A stretch of DNA of 64,000 bases from Gaeumannomyces sp. JS-464 (GCA_002197995.1 NGZR01000001.1:5580001-5644000), one strand, 5' to 3'. Positions 48,647 to 60,847 are shown, numbered from the stretch's first letter. Numbers and translations: made by a program. Notes: generated from the sequence alone by a model not told the origin.

Positions 48647-50675
48647 ATGGCCCGTTCCACCTCCTCGCTTCTGGCCGTGGCCTTACTGGCCTTCAGTCCC
48701 CCAGCTCTTGCTAAGGACTGGGAAGGAGCGCCTTACAAGTGGCTCTTCCAGTTTCCGCTCCCTATCCCGCCCGTCAAGAAGCCCAAGTACGACACGCCGT
48801 TCAAACATCCCGTTACGGGCCGGGACATCAACTACTTCGAGGTTGAGGAGAAAATATTTTCCAAGAACGTCTACCCGGACAGAGGCAACGCGACGTTCAA
48901 GGGGTACGATGGCATGACGCCTGGGCCAACCTTCATCGTGAAAAAGGGGACCGAGAACATCGTCCATTTCACCAACCATATCGATATGGCCACCTCGGTC
49001 CATCTCCACGGGTCCTCAACGGTAAGAGACATCCCGGCGCTGAGACCGACGTTCTCTCTATCACATCACATGATACGCCGCTAATCGTGTTGCTCATTCT
49101 AAACAGAGGTCTCCCTGGGATGGCTGGGCCGAAGACATCACCAAGCCGGGAGAGACAAAGGACTACTACTACCCTGACAGCCAGTCCGGCAGGATGCAGT
49201 GGTACCACGACCACGCCATCGACCACGTTAGTTTTGTCTCCTATAATTGTGTCCCTCGCTTCAAAGCAGCAGATTATATCCAGGATTACTAACTCCTTGT
49301 GTTTTTGTGCATTTTAACAGACGGCAGAAAACGCGTACTCCGGCCTTGCTGGTGCCTACATCATCCACGACCCGGCAGAAGACGCACTCAACCTGCCGTC
49401 GGGCTATGGGCGGTTCGACATCCCCTTGATCCTGACCTCGAAGCAGTACAACAACGACGGCACCCTCTTCTCGCCTGCCGCCGAAAGGATGAGCCTGTGG
49501 GGGGACGTCATCCACGTCAACGGCCAGCCCTGGCCCTTCTTCAACGTGCAGCGCGCAAGTACCGCCTCCGCTTCCTCAACGCTGGCATCTCGCGCAGCTT
49601 CCTTTTATACTGGGCAGACGCTGCCGGCAAGGCTGGCACCAAGATCCCCTTCCATGTCATCGCCTCCGACACGGGCCTGCTCAGCGGGCCGCAAAGGACC
49701 GACTCGCTCTACCTCTCGATCGCGGAGCGCTACGAGGCCGTCTTTGACTTTTCTGGCTTTAAAGGCAAAACCCTGATGCTGCACAACACGCGCGGCTTCG
49801 CCCCGGACACGGGCTACCTGCACACGGACAAGGTCATGACCTTTGTGGTCGGCAAGGGCCCGGTCCCGGACCCGTCGGAGCTCAAGCCGTCCTTCCGCAC
49901 CATCCCGTACCCAGACCCCAAGGCGACGGTGGACCGGCACTTCAAGTTCGAGCGCCAGGGCGGCGAGTGGACCATCAACGGCGTCACCTGGGCCGACGCC
50001 AACAACCGCGTCATGTCCAGGCCGCCGCGGGGCACCGTCGAGGTGTGGGAGCTCGAGAACAGCAGCGGCGGCTGGTCGCACCCGATCCACGTCCACCTCG
50101 TCGACTTCCAGGTCGTCAAGCGCACGGGCGGCAAGCGCGACGTGCAGAGCTACGAGGCGCAGGGGCTCAAGGACGTCGTGTGGCTGGGCCCGGGGGAGAC
50201 GGTGACGATCCGCGCGCGCTACTCGCCCTGGGGCGGCCTGTACATGTTCCACTGCCACAACCTGATCCACGAGGACCACGCCATGATGGCCGCCTTCAAC
50301 GTCACCGCGCTCGAGGACCTGGGTTACAACGAGACGAGGTTCGCCGACCCCACGGAGCAGCGCTGGCGCGCCGTGCCCGAGAAGCCAGAGCTCTTCACCC
50401 TCGACGCCGTCCGGCAGCGCGTCGCCTTCATGGCCGGCGAGCAGCCGTATAACAACGAGGAGGAGGCAGACAGGCGCGTCCAGGCATACTGGGCCACCAA
50501 GACCGGCGGCGCCGCCAGCCCCGCGACCCCGACCCCGACTTCGCAGAGTGGCAAGGGGGGCTCTGGCAAGAGTGATGACGGCGGCAAAGGGGGCTCTGGC
50601 AAGCGAGAGGCCCCCCGCGCAGCTCCCGCCAGGCGCTCCCCTCGCTGGACTGGCCGCGTTCAAGTCGAACGCTAA
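48647..50675 (+). CDS. Secreted multicopper oxidase, bilirubin-oxidase type
   Basis: Blue copper enzyme that oxidises phenolic or pyrrolic substrates and reduces oxygen to water. Exons are 48647-49021, 49107-49226 and 49321-50675, with introns GTAAGA...AAACAG and GTTAGT...TAACAG. A signal peptide MARSTSSLLAVALLAFSPPA opens it. All four copper-binding motifs are present: HLHGSS, WYHDHAIDHTAENAY, HPIHVHLVDF and HCHNLIHEDHAMM. The exon 2/3 junction falls inside the second motif and preserves it, confirming the splice. The domain order and the GRMQWYHDHA context match bilirubin oxidase and CotA-like enzymes rather than classical laccases. A low-complexity tail of Ser, Gly and Lys (GKGGSGKSDDGGKGGSGKRE) follows the last copper site. 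One frame break near 49552 (NVQR then KYRLRFLNAG) needs a one-base indel. Length is about 620 residues, normal apart from the tail. Confidence 0.93.
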
Positions 50676-50899
50676 ATCGGATTTGGGGGTTTGCGGCGAT
50701 GGTGCCTTTCTTCCGGTAGGTCTGCTTGGGTGCTAAAGATGTATTAACGGCTTTTTTTTTCACGTGTTATGCGATGGATGATTTCCTTCTATCATGGGCT
50801 GAGCCTAGCTCGCCTTGATTATTAACGGTCGTAGATATCCAATACATTTCGTAATTATCTTTTAGTATCTTCAGCTCCGTTACTCGTGACTATTGACTT
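50676..50899. other. Convergent 3' flanks
   Basis: Short A/T-rich region between two convergent genes. No gene seen. Confidence 0.6.
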
Positions 50900-52260
50900 T
50901 TAAAAGTAGCCGAAGCAGTTGGCGTAATATGTCACAGTCGCCGACCAGTCCGAAAAGACGCCGATAACACCAATCTCTCTCACGAGCACGTCGAGCAGCT
51001 TGAAGACGTCACCGTCGTGCTTGAGGATCTTGCCAATGGTGGCGTAGTAGTAGCCGCCGCCGCTGCCGTCGCCCAGCCAGCCGGACCGCTCGAGCGACCA
51101 GGTGATAATTTTCATGCCCAGGCGCTTGGCCTCGGTCGCGTAAATGGAGGGCACAATGAATTTGCCGTCCCCACCGACGGTGACGAGGTAGGGCAGGGGG
51201 GGCGCGATGATTTTGACGCCGTCGGCGGCGTAGCGGGTCAGGTTCGCGACGGCTGCAGGGAAAGCGCCGGGGGCATCTCCCGACTCGTCAAGCAGGACGG
51301 CCTTGCTTCGCGAACTCGGGCTCGGCGCGCAGCCAGTAGAGCACGTCGGCGTACAGGAAGCTCTGGGGCCAGACGCGGGCGGGCGCGATGCCGGCCTCCT
51401 TGTACTCGTCGATCATCTTCTGCGCGAACTTCTCCTGCGTGAAGGCGCCGCCTTTAAACGGCATGGGTACCTCGGGCGTCTTGAGCTCGGGCGTGAACTC
51501 GAGGCCCAGGGCGTCGATGAGCGCGATGGACTCCTTGTGCGTCATTAGGGTGCCGCACTCGCGCGCGTACAGATCCGTGCGCCAGTTCGGGGTGCCGCCG
51601 AGGAAGTCGGCGGGCGTCGTGGCCGAGGCATTAAAAGCGTCCATCTTGCCGCAGAGCTTCTTGAAGTCGGCGAGTGTGATGTCGCTGGTGCAGCACTTTG
51701 CCGTCGCCGCCTTGCCCGTGGCTGGGTCGGCGGGCTTGAAAGGCTGCGTGCACTTGGCGTTAAGCTCGGGGATGGTAACGATGTTGGTCGTTGTGTGCAG
51801 GTCGCAATGCGAGTGCCGGCATACGAGCTGCTCGTCCGAGGTGAAGGCAACATCGCACTCCTGGATTCCCGCACCCATACGCGAGCCTGTGTTGGATCGC
51901 AAAGAGAAAAGATCAGCACTGCGCTACGTCCAGCCACAACGAAAAGACGGCATGAGCCTGCCTGGTCCGACTCACCGGCAAGAATCGATTCCCGAGTGTG
52001 CTCGGGTATCTGCAGAGTACCGCCCCACGGTGGCCGATGGAGAGCTTGGTGGGCTTCATCTGCATCTCCTTGCACGAGTTGAGCTTCCTCTTCAATGGGC
52101 TCTCCTCCATATTGTCAACCAGCCAGTACGGCCTGGGGCCCAGCTGCACCGACTTGACGGGGTGGACCTTGGGACCGCATGACTTGGTCGGGGCTGCATT
52201 GCCTGGCCCGCTGAGGGCCAGGAGGCCGGCGACGGCTAGCTGAGTGGTGCTGGCGCGCAT
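50900..52260 (-). CDS. Secreted glycerophosphodiester phosphodiesterase
   Basis: GDPD-family enzyme releasing glycerol-3-phosphate from glycerophosphodiesters, probably extracellular. The signal peptide [20 protein letters not shown] starts at 52260. Exon 1 is 51976-52260 and exon 2 is 50900-51886 (intron GTGAGT...CACAG). Catalytic region: SIGHRG, then after a one-base break in a CCCC run (52023-52026) [14 protein letters not shown], then across the intron [15 protein letters not shown] with the metal-binding E and D. The [12 protein letters not shown] segment and the TIM-barrel strands [12 protein letters not shown] and [15 protein letters not shown] fit the fold. A second break near 51295-51300 moves from EFAK to [13 protein letters not shown]. 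The protein is about 420 residues and ends YYANCFGYF. It lies tail to tail with the multicopper oxidase. Confidence 0.88.
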
Positions 52261-52409
52261 TTTGCAAGGCTGCGTGAGCGGACCGGGGCAGACAATACGG
52301 GACGAGGCGACCCTGCAAGAAAGCAGGCAGAGCAGGCAGCAGCAGAACGCACGGTGGACAAGATGGGGCGACATGCGGCGATGGGCAAGCTTCTGTGGCA
52401 TGCAGCTCT

Positions 52410-52415
52410 CTTATA
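52410..52415 (-). promoter_or_regulatory. Possible TATA box of GDPD gene
   Basis: TATAAG in GGGTATAAGAGAGCTGC on the minus strand, about 150 nt upstream of the ATG at 52260. This matches the spacing seen for the protease and oxidase genes. Confidence 0.45.
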
Positions 52416-53242
52416 CCCTGAACGACCAGTTCGGCGAGGCGACCGATGCGCCCCTGTTGATCCCCTCACCCCTCCTGCGGCCGGGGTAGCCGATGCAACT
52501 GCTTCTTTGGGATGCAGCCTGCCATAGCCAATAAAAATGTGGATGCATCGTCCAAGAAGATCCAAGGCGAGGCTGGTGGTGGAGGGGGGGAGAAGCCAGG
52601 GAGGTCACGCTGTTGGACCCTCGTGGCACAGAGAGCAGTGAGAGCTGCCTCTCCAGACGTCCCCGGCTCCACCAGCGATGTTCCCCGATGCTTTGACATG
52701 CGCGGATATCTGCTTCGCAGCATGCTCGCCGTCTTCCGACCCAGGTCCATGGGACGACGGGGTGCGCTGCGGTGCTGCGGATCCAGGCCAATTGTCCAAT
52801 CCCAGAGGCGGAAAGGAGCACTCATGAGGTGCGACAGCCGTCAAGCGAGGGGAGCATGCGCGGGCGAAGCTGTTATCTCGCGAGGCTGGGGCCGTCGGCC
52901 TTGGGAGTCTTGGCAGACGCGGTTCTGCGAGTCGTTAGACGCACGTGGGAGAGACGAACGGCAGGTCAGCAGCCACCCCTGTCGCATCGGCATGACGTGA
53001 ACCTGGCCCGTGCACGATTGTTTTAACGGTGACAAAGTAGACATGCGTAGTTGATTGCGTGCGCTTTTTGCGATCAATGTTTTTTTTTTTTTTTTTTTTA
53101 ACCCAACTCCGTCGTTCATCTTCATATCGAACAATTCCCTTCGCCGAGAGCCGAGGCCCAGCGGCAACCGATGCTCTACCTCATTCACCCTTTTTGTGCT
53201 TCCCGCTGGCTGAATTCTCATAGGACACCGTTACCTGACCGG
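52416..53242. other. Intergenic with poly(T)20
   Basis: No supported gene. A run of 20 T lies at 53080-53099. Confidence 0.5.
53080..53099. repeat. Poly(T)20 tract
   Basis: Uninterrupted thymine run between the GDPD gene and the PTH11-like receptor gene. Confidence 0.9.
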
Positions 53243-54528
53243 TCACGCTAATCCAGGACGTGTCTTCGACGGATAGATGCTGGGGCGAGCGACCGAGGGT
53301 GCACTTGACGACTCGGCCGAGATGAAAGTCTTGCGGGCTCCCTGATTTCCCGTGTCCATTCCCTCCCTTGTCCGCCCTGAGCCTTGGTGCCAGAGACTTG
53401 CCTCATCCTCGTCCCTTCTGCCGTCTCGCCTGCCCTGGGCGAGCTCCTCGTCGGAATCGTTGCCCGATTCCAGCTCGATCGCCCCCTGGCTCATCTGCTT
53501 GGGCGTCTTTTTGGACCCGGCTGCTTGTCGACACTCCGCCGCCGCCGCCCTTGGAAAGCTCCAGCCCGGTGCCGCCGTCGCCTGACCGGGCCGAATGGGA
53601 AAAGGCGGTGCCGAACAGCTGCGGCAGGAAGCGGGTGAAGAAAGGCTTGAGCGCGCTCGCCGAGGCGCAGACGACGCACCCAGCCAGCTCCGCATACATC
53701 CAGCTCAGCTCGTGCGACAGGCCGCGCGTGTAGTTGTCGCTGCTGAAGAGCTTGACGGTCAAATAGCAGCAATAAGACGCTATGACGATGACGCTACCCG
53801 CGAGACACGTCCACGTCAGCAACTCGTTGATGCTGCGCTATGGAATCGGGCTTTTAGTCAAGCTCGAGGGCGCACTTACGATCCACCGGTAGCAACTAGG
53901 AAGAACAGGGACGTCTTTTGCCTCCGCGACACCTGCAGAGGTATCACGATGTGCAACGGGACCACCAAGATGGTGATATCCATGCAGACGTTTGCAACTG
54001 AGGCCACAAGGAAGAACGCGGACTTGTCGACACAGCAAGCAGTGGGGATCGCAGCCAAGTCCCAGTGGGCATGAAGGGGGATATATCCAAAAAAGACTGA
54101 TGCACGCGTAGATTACGCCGTACAGGATGAAAGCGACGATGAGGATCTTGACCACAATTCGGTAGGTCCGATTTGGCGAGAGCGGCAAGTACAGGACGAG
54201 GAGCGACAGCTTCGCGAGGTCGGCTGTGGGCATGTAGAAGATGTTCACGGGAAGTGTCCACTGTCGAAGAGCACATACTTCCTGTCAGCCCCAGACTACT
54301 GGGTTTACCATACTCATTCATGTGTTCTATACTCACCTTGAGCAACTCCTCATATTCGCTCATCGTCACTTGCCACAAGTTTCGACCGCAGCCCCCATTC
54401 GCCGTCACTGATCCCGCAAAACACGTCCGGTTAGAGGGTTTCTGACATCTAAGTTCGAGAGGTTTGTACTTACTTCCCATAGTGCAAGCAAAACCCCCAG
54501 CTACAAAGCATTGCGGCACCCGCAAGAT
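53243..54528 (-). CDS. PTH11-like (fungal rhodopsin-domain) membrane protein, 5' end unresolved
   Basis: Putative seven-helix receptor of the large fungal family that includes PTH11, acting at the plasma membrane. Supported exons are 54474-54528 (ILRVPQCFVAGGFACTMG), 54337-54407 (ANGGCGRNLWQVTMSEYEEL), 53880-54260 (WTLPVNIFYMPTADLAKLSL and following) and 53243-53832. All have canonical sites. Helices seen are KLSLLVLYLPL, YRIVVKILIVAFILYGVIYA, CMDITILVVPLHIVIPLQV and LLTWTCLAGSVIVIASYCCY. The motif WDLAAIPTACCVDKSAFFLV, with QVSRRQKTSLFFLVAT, is typical. A CCCCCC run near 54085 breaks the frame. Another break near 53540 leads to the acidic C-terminal tail SQGAIELESGNDSDEELA. Upstream exons with the first helices are not resolved, although a mini-exon and a fragment (NASVYAYLVASFV, 54840-54870) may belong. 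Ligand unknown. Confidence 0.72.
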
Positions 54529-54639
54529 CTAGGAGGGGGCAATAAACCGTTAGCAATCACCGGGAGGGTCGCATCATTAAGATGGTGTCGTGGTATTATG
54601 GGACTTACAGTCATCCTACCGAGGCCCTAGTCGTGTTAG

Positions 54640-55583
54640 GTACAGGCGCGAGTACATCTACAAGCCATAGACCAGCGTTGCCAGCCCCGGGTCGGTTGGC
54701 GACTACTATTTTATGCATATTGCAAGAAACGACTAGTTGAGTCGAGAATGAAGAAGCAAGACTACCTCCTGTTTCTCTTGGTCGTTATAACGGCCAGAAC
54801 AATCCCTCGAGAGCCCCAAGCAAAATGGCGATCGCTGTCGACAAAGGATGCAACGAGGTAAGCATATACCGAGGCGTTTATGTCGTGTGTTGTACAAAGA
54901 TGCAAAACCTTGCTATCTACGGAGCGTTCTCCCGGTCTTCGGCCATTTTCCCATCTTTCTAGGTCGAAAATAGCCATGGGTGGCTGGTTAGGAGACTGGT
55001 CGAGAACCCGACTGGAGGCCGGGGTGTTGGCGCTCCCGAGGCGCACAGAAGCTGAAAAAGCAAGTCCGATACAACGGAGTGGACCCGATCGGCCTGTCAA
55101 CGGCTTTTTGCGCCTCCCGCGGCTGTGGGCGGATGTGACCCGAGATTGAAACCACGGGCGTGGAAGCCGCATTCGATGGGGGGTCGCCGGCCGACCTGCC
55201 CCTTGGAGGAAGGCCGCATGAGACGCCTCGCATGAGCGCTCCTTCACGCCCTTGGTATGCTTCGAAACCCTCAGGTCGGGCTGTTGGTGTTCCCAAGACT
55301 AGCCGCTTTTTTCATCCGCATGACCCTGGACCCGGCATTCTGCAGCTCGGCCCTCCCTTCGGTATAAACTTCCAAATGCCGCGTTTCTCTTGCCCCCTTT
55401 GATAGTCAATCTCCATATCTTCGCCCAGTTGTTTGTCCGTGACGCCTTGACCTTGCAACCTAGGTGCTGCAACCGCAAGCCTCCCCTACCAGTCAGGCAG
55501 CAACCGCGGAGATTCCGGTCAAGAGGTCGATCACGAAAATCTACTTCACCACTCCTGCCTGTCTTTTGGTCGTCGATCTCAGC
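54640..55583. other. Divergent promoter region
   Basis: Contains possible upstream exons of the receptor on the minus strand and the 5' leader of the dehydrogenase on the plus strand. No other gene seen. Confidence 0.45.
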
Positions 55584-56438
55584 ATGGCCAGCACTCACCC
55601 CTTCCAGGGCAAGGTGGTTGCCGTCACGGGCGCGAGCCGGGGAACCGGCCTGGCCCTGACGCGGTACCTTTTGGTTCGCGGCGCCAAGGTCTCCATGGCG
55701 GCCACATCCGAGGCGAACCTGGCGAAGGCGGTCGAGGGGATCGAGATGGAAGTGTAAAGTGCGTCCGTGTGGTGGTGCAAGAAGGCAAGCCCACTGACAC
55801 AGTTCCTTCTGGCAGCAAAAATGAACGCGCGGATATGGCCGATAGAGACGCTGCCGGTCGAGGGGCTGCAGGAGATGCTCAGCGTGAACGTCGTGTGGAC
55901 GTTCAACTGCCTGAAAGAGGAGATGAAGAACATGAAGCGCGGGGGCAGCATCATCAACTGCGGCAGCCAGCAGGTCAAGTATGCCTCGGGCAACATGTCG
56001 GCCTATGCAGCAAGCAAGAACGCGATCCGTGGCCTATCGCAAAGCGCGGCTTTCGAAGGCGGCGCCAAGGGGATCCGCGTGAACCTGCTCTGCCCGTACG
56101 CTTCCTCTTACCCTGATTGGATTTCACTCATTTTCTCCTTATGTTTTGGCCTTCTTTTTTATGGGATTCTCTGTTTCCCGCAGCTACTGACTGGCACGAA
56201 AAACTTACACGGCGGCTGCATCGACACCGACATGATCCAGCAGCCGCTCGTGCTCTCTAGTGGACAGATGTGGACCATGACCGAGGATGAAAATCTCGCA
56301 TCCATCATCAAGCGCTACGCCAAACCGGAGGAGATTGCTGCCTCGATCGCTTTCTTGCTCGGCAACGAGAGCAAGTTTATCACCCAGCAGGAGTGGTATG
56401 TCGATGGGGGCTGGTGCGAAGCCAACTATGTGGGCTGA
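55584..56438 (+). CDS. Short-chain dehydrogenase/reductase lacking its middle segment
   Basis: NAD(P)-dependent oxidoreductase of the classical SDR family, judged from three motifs. These are the cofactor loop TGASRGTGLA near residue 13, the active-site serine region GGSIINCGSQQVKYASG, and the catalytic YxxxK in SAYAASKNAIRGLS. The end, ITQQEWYVDGGWCEANYVG, matches the family C terminus. Exon 1 (from 55584) runs to KAVEGIEMEV. An intron-like GTAAAG...GACACAG (about 55756-55799) follows, and coding resumes with NARIWPIETLPVEGLQEMLS. About 50-60 residues usual for SDRs, including the D-V and N-A-G motifs, are missing between them. A third gap at about 56097-56215 has donor GTACGC but no good acceptor before GCIDTDMIQQP. 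It may be a decaying or internally deleted gene. Substrate unknown. Confidence 0.65.
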
Positions 56439-56936
56439 GCCATGTTTGCCTGCGCTCATGGTCATTGGGAGCACCTACGCTTTTACGCTGTATCCGCGGC
56501 ACGAGGGGCACAAATGGTCGAGAACCGAGGAGGAAATAAGGATTTGACCAGCCGGCTGCTGTTTGGAAATATGGGCTGCGTGATTGACGGAAAGAACGGT
56601 GCGATGCGGGACGACACGATATAGGTTGGGCGAGCAGTCAATTGTTATGAAATCTTGGTGAAATATCCTCGTCGTAGTCGAACGAAAGACTGCCGCTTTC
56701 TCTTGTTCCAATTCAGGGGTGGGAATCTGATTATTGCGTAACATTGAAGAGCACAGCGGCCTAGACCCACTTCTTGCCGCTAAAATTTTACCGCTCTGGC
56801 AGAATCCCCGCTCCGCCAAAAAATTTCTGGACCGCCGCCCATTGATGTTCCTAGGCGGCGGTTTTTCGCGGCAAGAATTGTAGGCCGCCTGAACTTTTCC
56901 AGCGCTGCGACCAAGCCAGCACAGAAGTCAACAACC
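56439..56936. other. Intergenic
   Basis: 3' flank of the dehydrogenase and promoter of DBP4. No gene seen. Confidence 0.55.
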
Positions 56937-59433
56937 ATGGCTCCTAACGGCAAGGCCAGCGCGAAAGCGCCTCGGCAGTCGCATACTAAAGAAGCTCGTT
57001 CACTGAAGAGGAAACGAGAACAAGAGGATCTGGGAAAGCTGCAACAAGCCGTTGGCGACTTTGTAAGTCCCGGAGATGGCTAGCCGGGGCGCAGTTTCCC
57101 ATCGAATGCGATGCTAACCAATGGCCAACTCCATGAGCACAGGACCCCAAGGCAACACCACCAAACGGCTTCGCCGATCTCCCCTCTCGGAGCCTACCGC
57201 CCGCGGCCTGCGCGACTCGCATTTCGAGACCCTGACCGACATCCAGGCCCGCGCCATCCCGCTGGCCCTCAAGGGCTCCGACATCCTCGGCGCCGCCAAG
57301 ACCGGGTCCGGCAAGACCCTCGCCTTCATCGTGCCCTGCTAGAGAAGCTGTACCGCGAGCGATGGACCGAGCTGGACTCGGTGGGCGCCCTGGTGCTGAG
57401 CCCGACGCGCGAGCTGGCCGTGCAGACCTTTGAGGTCCTGCGCAAGGTCGGCCGCCACCACTCCTTCTCGGCCGGCCTCGTCATCGGCGGCAAGTCCCTG
57501 CGCGAGGAGGCCGAGCGCCTGGGGCGCATGAATATTCTGATTTGCACACCGGGGCGCATGCTGCAGCACCTTGACCAGACCGCCGGCTTCGACGTCGACT
57601 CGCTGCAGATGCTGGTTCTCGACGAGGCCGACCGCATCATGGACCTCGGTTTCCAGAGCGCCGTCGACGCCCTGATCGAGCACCTGCCACGCGACCGCCA
57701 GACGCTGCTCTTCAGCGCCACCCAGAGCCGCAAGGTCTCGGACCTGGCCCGCCTGAGCCTCAAGGAGCCCGAGTACGTCGCCGTCCACGAAGCCGCCGCC
57801 GCCGCGACCCCCGCAACGCTGCAGCAGCACTACATCGTCACGCCGCTGCCAGAGAAGCTAGATACGCTGTGGGGGTTCATCAAGGCGAACCTGAAGAGCA
57901 AGATGATCGTGTTTCTATCCTCAGGCAAGCAGGTGCGCTTCGTCTATGAGAGCTTCCGCCATATGCAGCCAGGCATGCCGCTGCTGCACCTCCACGGACG
58001 GCAGAAGCAGTTGGCACGGCTCGAGGTGACGTCGCGGTTCGGATCCATGAAGAACGCCTGCCTCTTTGCCACCGATGTCGTGGCCCGCGGCGTGGACTTC
58101 CCTGCCGTCGACTGGGTTGTCCAGGTGGACGCCCCCGAAGACGCTGATACCTACATCCACCGTGTGGGACGAACGGCCCGCTACGAGAGCCAAGGCCGCG
58201 CCGTTCTTTTTCTGGACCCGAGCGAAGAGAAGGGCATGATCGCAAGGTTAGAGCAGAAGAAGGTCCCGATACAAAAGGCGCACGTCAAGGATAAAAAGAA
58301 GAAGAGCATACAGGAGGAGCTTCAGAGCATGTGTTGGAAGCAACATGACGTAAAGTACCTGGGCCAGAAGGCCTTCATCAGCTACGCGCGCTCAGTGTAC
58401 CTGCAGAAGGACAAAGAGATATTCAAGTTCAATGAGCTGGACCTGGAAGGGTTCGCCAAGAGCATCGGTCTTGCTGGCGCACCACAGATCAAGTTCCAAA
58501 AGGGCGAGGACGTCAAGAGATTAAAGAACGCGGCCCGCGCAGGGATGTCGAGCGGCTCCGATTCGGACTCGGACGGCGAGGGAGACGAAGGCGGCGCCAA
58601 AAAGGAAAAGAAGAAGGATGAAGTCAGGACAAAAGCACAAAAGATGTTTGAGAGACAAAACCAAGACGTGCTCTCTAAGCACTACAGGGACCTGGTGGAT
58701 ACGGGAGGGAACGACGACGAAGACGGCGACTTCTTTAAGGCCAAGCGGGTTCTCCGCGGCGACGAGCTGGATGAGGCGGCAGGCGAGGGTGGCGGCGTTG
58801 TCGCTCCGGCAGCCAAGGTGGTACAACTGGGCAAGAACAGCCAACTTGTGCTGGACTCGAAGCGGCGCGAGAAGCTCCTCAAGTCCAAGAAGCAGCTGGC
58901 CAAGTTCAAAGACAAGGGCACAAAATTGGTTTTCGACGACGACGGCAACGCGCAACCGGTTTACCAGCTGCAAGACGAGGACGACTTCAAGCAGCAAGGC
59001 CCTGCAGACAAGTTACGGCAGGACTTTGTCAGCGCCGAGGCGGACAAGGTGCGGGAGGCCGACCTGGACGACAAGGCGCTGGCCAAGCAAAAGAGACGGG
59101 AGAAGCGTCTCAAACAGAAGGCGAGGGAGCGGGGCGAGGCTGGGGAGTCGGGCCCGCGGCGGCAGCGGTGGATTCAGGGGACGAAGGGGAGGACCCGCTC
59201 GAGCTTCTCAGGTCGTTGCCGATGGCCAGAGGCGCAGATGCAGACAGCGGCTCGGGCTACGACTCGGAAGAGGCGCCGCCGAAAAAGAAGGCCAAGAAAT
59301 GGTTCCAGAAGGATTCGGACGACGAGGTTGCAAGCCCAAAAGGGGCAAGGGCAAGGTTATCGAGATGGACCACGAGCCCGACACTCTGGAGGACTACGAG
59401 GCGCTGGCTGCAGGGCTACTGGCCGATGACTAG
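56937..59433 (+). CDS. DBP4: ATP-dependent RNA helicase DBP4 (18S rRNA processing)
   Basis: DEAD-box helicase of the nucleolus needed for release of U14 snoRNA and 40S subunit assembly (known for yeast Dbp4/Hca4). Exon 1 (56937-57062) encodes 42 residues starting [20 protein letters not shown]. The intron 57063-57142 has a GCTAACC branch site. Exon 2 starts [10 protein letters not shown]. Motifs in order: the Q-motif region [20 protein letters not shown], Walker [36 protein letters not shown] box [20 protein letters not shown], and in domain 2 [20 protein letters not shown] and [16 protein letters not shown]. The long charged tail ([20 protein letters not shown]) and the ending [20 protein letters not shown] are Dbp4-like. 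Single-base breaks occur at 57181-57184 (CCCC) and 57334-57336 (CCC, creating TAG at 57340), and two more after 59150. Intact length would be about 800 residues. Confidence 0.92.
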
Positions 59434-60104
59434 AGAGAAGCCATCGTCTCTTGTTTGTGTTCTCAGCTTTGCGTGGAGAGCAGGTTCCGAGCATCTGTCA
59501 AGGGGCGTTACTTTGGATGTCTCAACATACCCCCCTGGTCTTCCAAGTTCAATGCATGTACTAACGGGATGGGTTTTTCTCTTGTAACGTGGCTGCGAGT
59601 CTCATGCGATGCGAACTTGTTGATTGTTCGGTTTGTTGTGGAAAAGAAAAGACGCACGTCGCGGCATATCGAGCCGCTAAGCAGGTGGCGACGGGATGAC
59701 GGCATGGCTGAGCAGCGCCGCTCCTTGGTGGATGGCGCAAAGAATCGTTGCCGCGGCCCGTAGCAGCCGCCTCCGCCTGGACGGCTTGGACACTGCCACA
59801 TGTGACGCTCTGTGGAAGGCACGGCCGCCCCTCACCCCCACCAAGCGGGAGCTTCGGGACTCGCGCAATGCTGGCCTTTTGCACACCAGACCTCTCAGCG
59901 TACTGTACCCCACTCACCGATCAATGTGTCAGCTGTCGGCGCGGACGGCAATTGCCCGCCTCCTTTCGTCTTGAACGACCTTGACCTGATGGATATGGAG
60001 CCTGACCTGCCCGGCCGAAAGCTGCATGTGCGCTTCTCCGATCCATAAATTGACGGCGCCGCACATACCTGTCTCCGTCTCGAAACCCCCGGCCCGAAGA
60101 GAAG
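59434..60104. other. Intergenic
   Basis: Between DBP4 and FAD1, both on the plus strand. Short open frames only. Confidence 0.55.
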
Positions 60105-60798
60105 ATGGCTACAGACCCTCCCCAGCTGGACAAGGCCGAGCGGCCGCCGCTGGCCAACGGGGTCGCGGGGAAGGCAGCAGCGCCCGCCAAGGCCGCGACG
60201 ACGAACCAGAGCAGCACCAAACCCACGGCGAGGACGGCAGACCCGACGACGGCTGCGCTCATGCAAAATGGCACCGGCGGCAGCGACAGCGACAGCGACC
60301 CGGGCTCTCTGCGCCGTGTCTGCCTCGACGCCCAGCGCAAGGTGGCCTCCTTCCTCGCCGAGGAGCCGGCGACGGAGCAGCTGCGCGCCCTGCAGGGCCA
60401 GGTGCGCATCTCGCTCGACGTCATCGACAAGGCGCTCGACGACTACCGGTATGCCATTGGCCCGACTCCTGGACTGGCGGGTGTGTTGCTTGTTGTGCTG
60501 TGTCGCATCGCCATGTCTACCCCAACCTCGGTTGCTGATGCCGCTTTTTTTCTTTTCTCGATGCGCAGGCCAGAAGAGCTCTCGATATCGTACAACGGCG
60601 GCAAGGACTGCCTGGTGATGCTGATCCTCATCCTCGCGTGCCTGCCGCGCCACTTTGCCGCGCCCGAGCAGCCGACCCCTGACGACGACGCCACCACCCC
60701 ATCTGCGCCCCGGAGCCCCTCCGCCCGAGCTTTGGCCGACGACTCCGCAACGCCGCCGTCACAACCAACGTCGGCATTAACACCACCCGACAAATACC

Positions 60799-60847
<49 letters not shown>

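Noticed and set aside
57334..57342. Premature stop making DBP4 a pseudogene
   Set aside because: The TAG appears only because a C run seems one base short. All helicase motifs continue in the shifted frame to a normal C terminus.
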